Assembly: GCA_030624805.1 (NCBI GenBank)
Contig: JAUXJL010000141.1
Coordinates: forward strand, 1-5,989
DNA from: Acidimicrobiia bacterium
GTDB lineage: Bacteria > Actinomycetota > Acidimicrobiia > Spongiisociales > SHLN01
Reading direction: 5' to 3'
DNA length: 5,989 bases
Part shown: piece after piece, positions 5,764 to 5,989 of the stretch
Numbering within the stretch: position 1 is the stretch's first letter
Layout: every line of letters starts with the position of its first letter
Notes under the pieces: model-generated
What the model saw: only the letters and a program-made list of their open reading frames with translations
Told to the model about the DNA's origin: nothing
The model's database searches: none
Position numbers and translations under genes: made by a program

Positions 5764-5989
5764 GTGACGACCGCTCTTTCCGAACAGTGCTACCAGCGCA
5801 GCATCGACCTGCTACGTCGTTCGGCAGGACCGGCCGGGTTTGTCGCCTCCACTGGCTTCGAACACTACGCCTCGGTGTGGGCCCGGGACGCCGCGGTCGC
5901 CTGCTTAGCGGCCTACCAGTTGGAGGATCGGGACCTGCTCGCTGCCGCCGAGCGCACCCTCAAGACTCTGGCTGAGCGGCAGGGGCCTC
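5764..5989 (+). CDS. Six-hairpin glycosidase, N-terminal part (amylo-alpha-1,6-glucosidase / GH100-like)
   Basis: The first 75 residues of a gene cut by the window end. After a short N terminus, 'CYQRSIDLLRRS' is followed by 'GFVASTGFEHYASVWARDAA' (residues 26-45) and a helix-rich stretch, matching the start of the (alpha/alpha)6 domain in glycoside hydrolases annotated as amylo-alpha-1,6-glucosidase or GH100-type invertase. The 'VWARD' motif is equivalent to the conserved R-D motif of that group. The rest of the catalytic domain is outside the window, so substrate cannot be judged. No signal peptide is seen, so the enzyme should be cytosolic. GTG at 5764 is the first possible start, because an in-frame TAG lies at 5752. 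It is divergent from the sugar transporter and probably acts on the imported sugar; this is inference. Confidence 0.75.
   Translation, partial: MTTALSEQCYQRSIDLLRRSAGPAGFVASTGFEHYASVWARDAAVACLAAYQLEDRDLLAAAERTLKTLAERQGP

Overview
The window looks like a piece of a high-G+C actinobacterial chromosome. Three things suggest this: the Ala/Val-rich coding style, a lipoprotein signal of the 'LVAAACGGDSSSDD' type, and GTG starts, one of which appears to be leaderless. The composition and lipoprotein style resemble Acidimicrobiia-like lineages, but that is only an impression.

Layout. A minus-strand operon fills positions 5452 down to 386. In transcription order it encodes: (1) an AglE-like alpha-glucoside-binding lipoprotein (CUT1 ABC family), (2) an AglF-like permease, (3) an AglG-like permease, (4) a membrane-anchored right-handed parallel beta-helix protein with an asparagine ladder, and (5) a PhzF-family isomerase/epimerase. 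Spacing is tight: aglF and aglG overlap by 1 nt, 4 nt separate aglG from the beta-helix gene, and 39 nt separate the latter from phzF. The one wider gap, between aglE and aglF, holds a perfect 15-bp GC-rich hairpin that should set the ratio of binding protein to permease. No ATPase gene is present.

Right edge. A 311-nt divergent intergenic region (5453-5763) separates the operon from a plus-strand gene cut by the window end. That gene encodes the start of a six-hairpin glycosidase (amylo-alpha-1,6-glucosidase / GH100-like) and seems to be read from a leaderless promoter. Transporter and glycosidase together suggest uptake and intracellular hydrolysis of a glucoside.

Left edge. Positions 1-385, downstream of phzF, contain no intact gene. 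They hold a mosaic of short repeats: two hairpins, a 13-bp direct repeat, and heptamer arrays in opposite orientations that flank a gene-like, frame-broken fragment.

Nothing here is clearly a new molecular system. The least ordinary items are the beta-helix protein built into a sugar-transport operon, the strong intercistronic hairpin, and the heptamer-bounded segment at the left.
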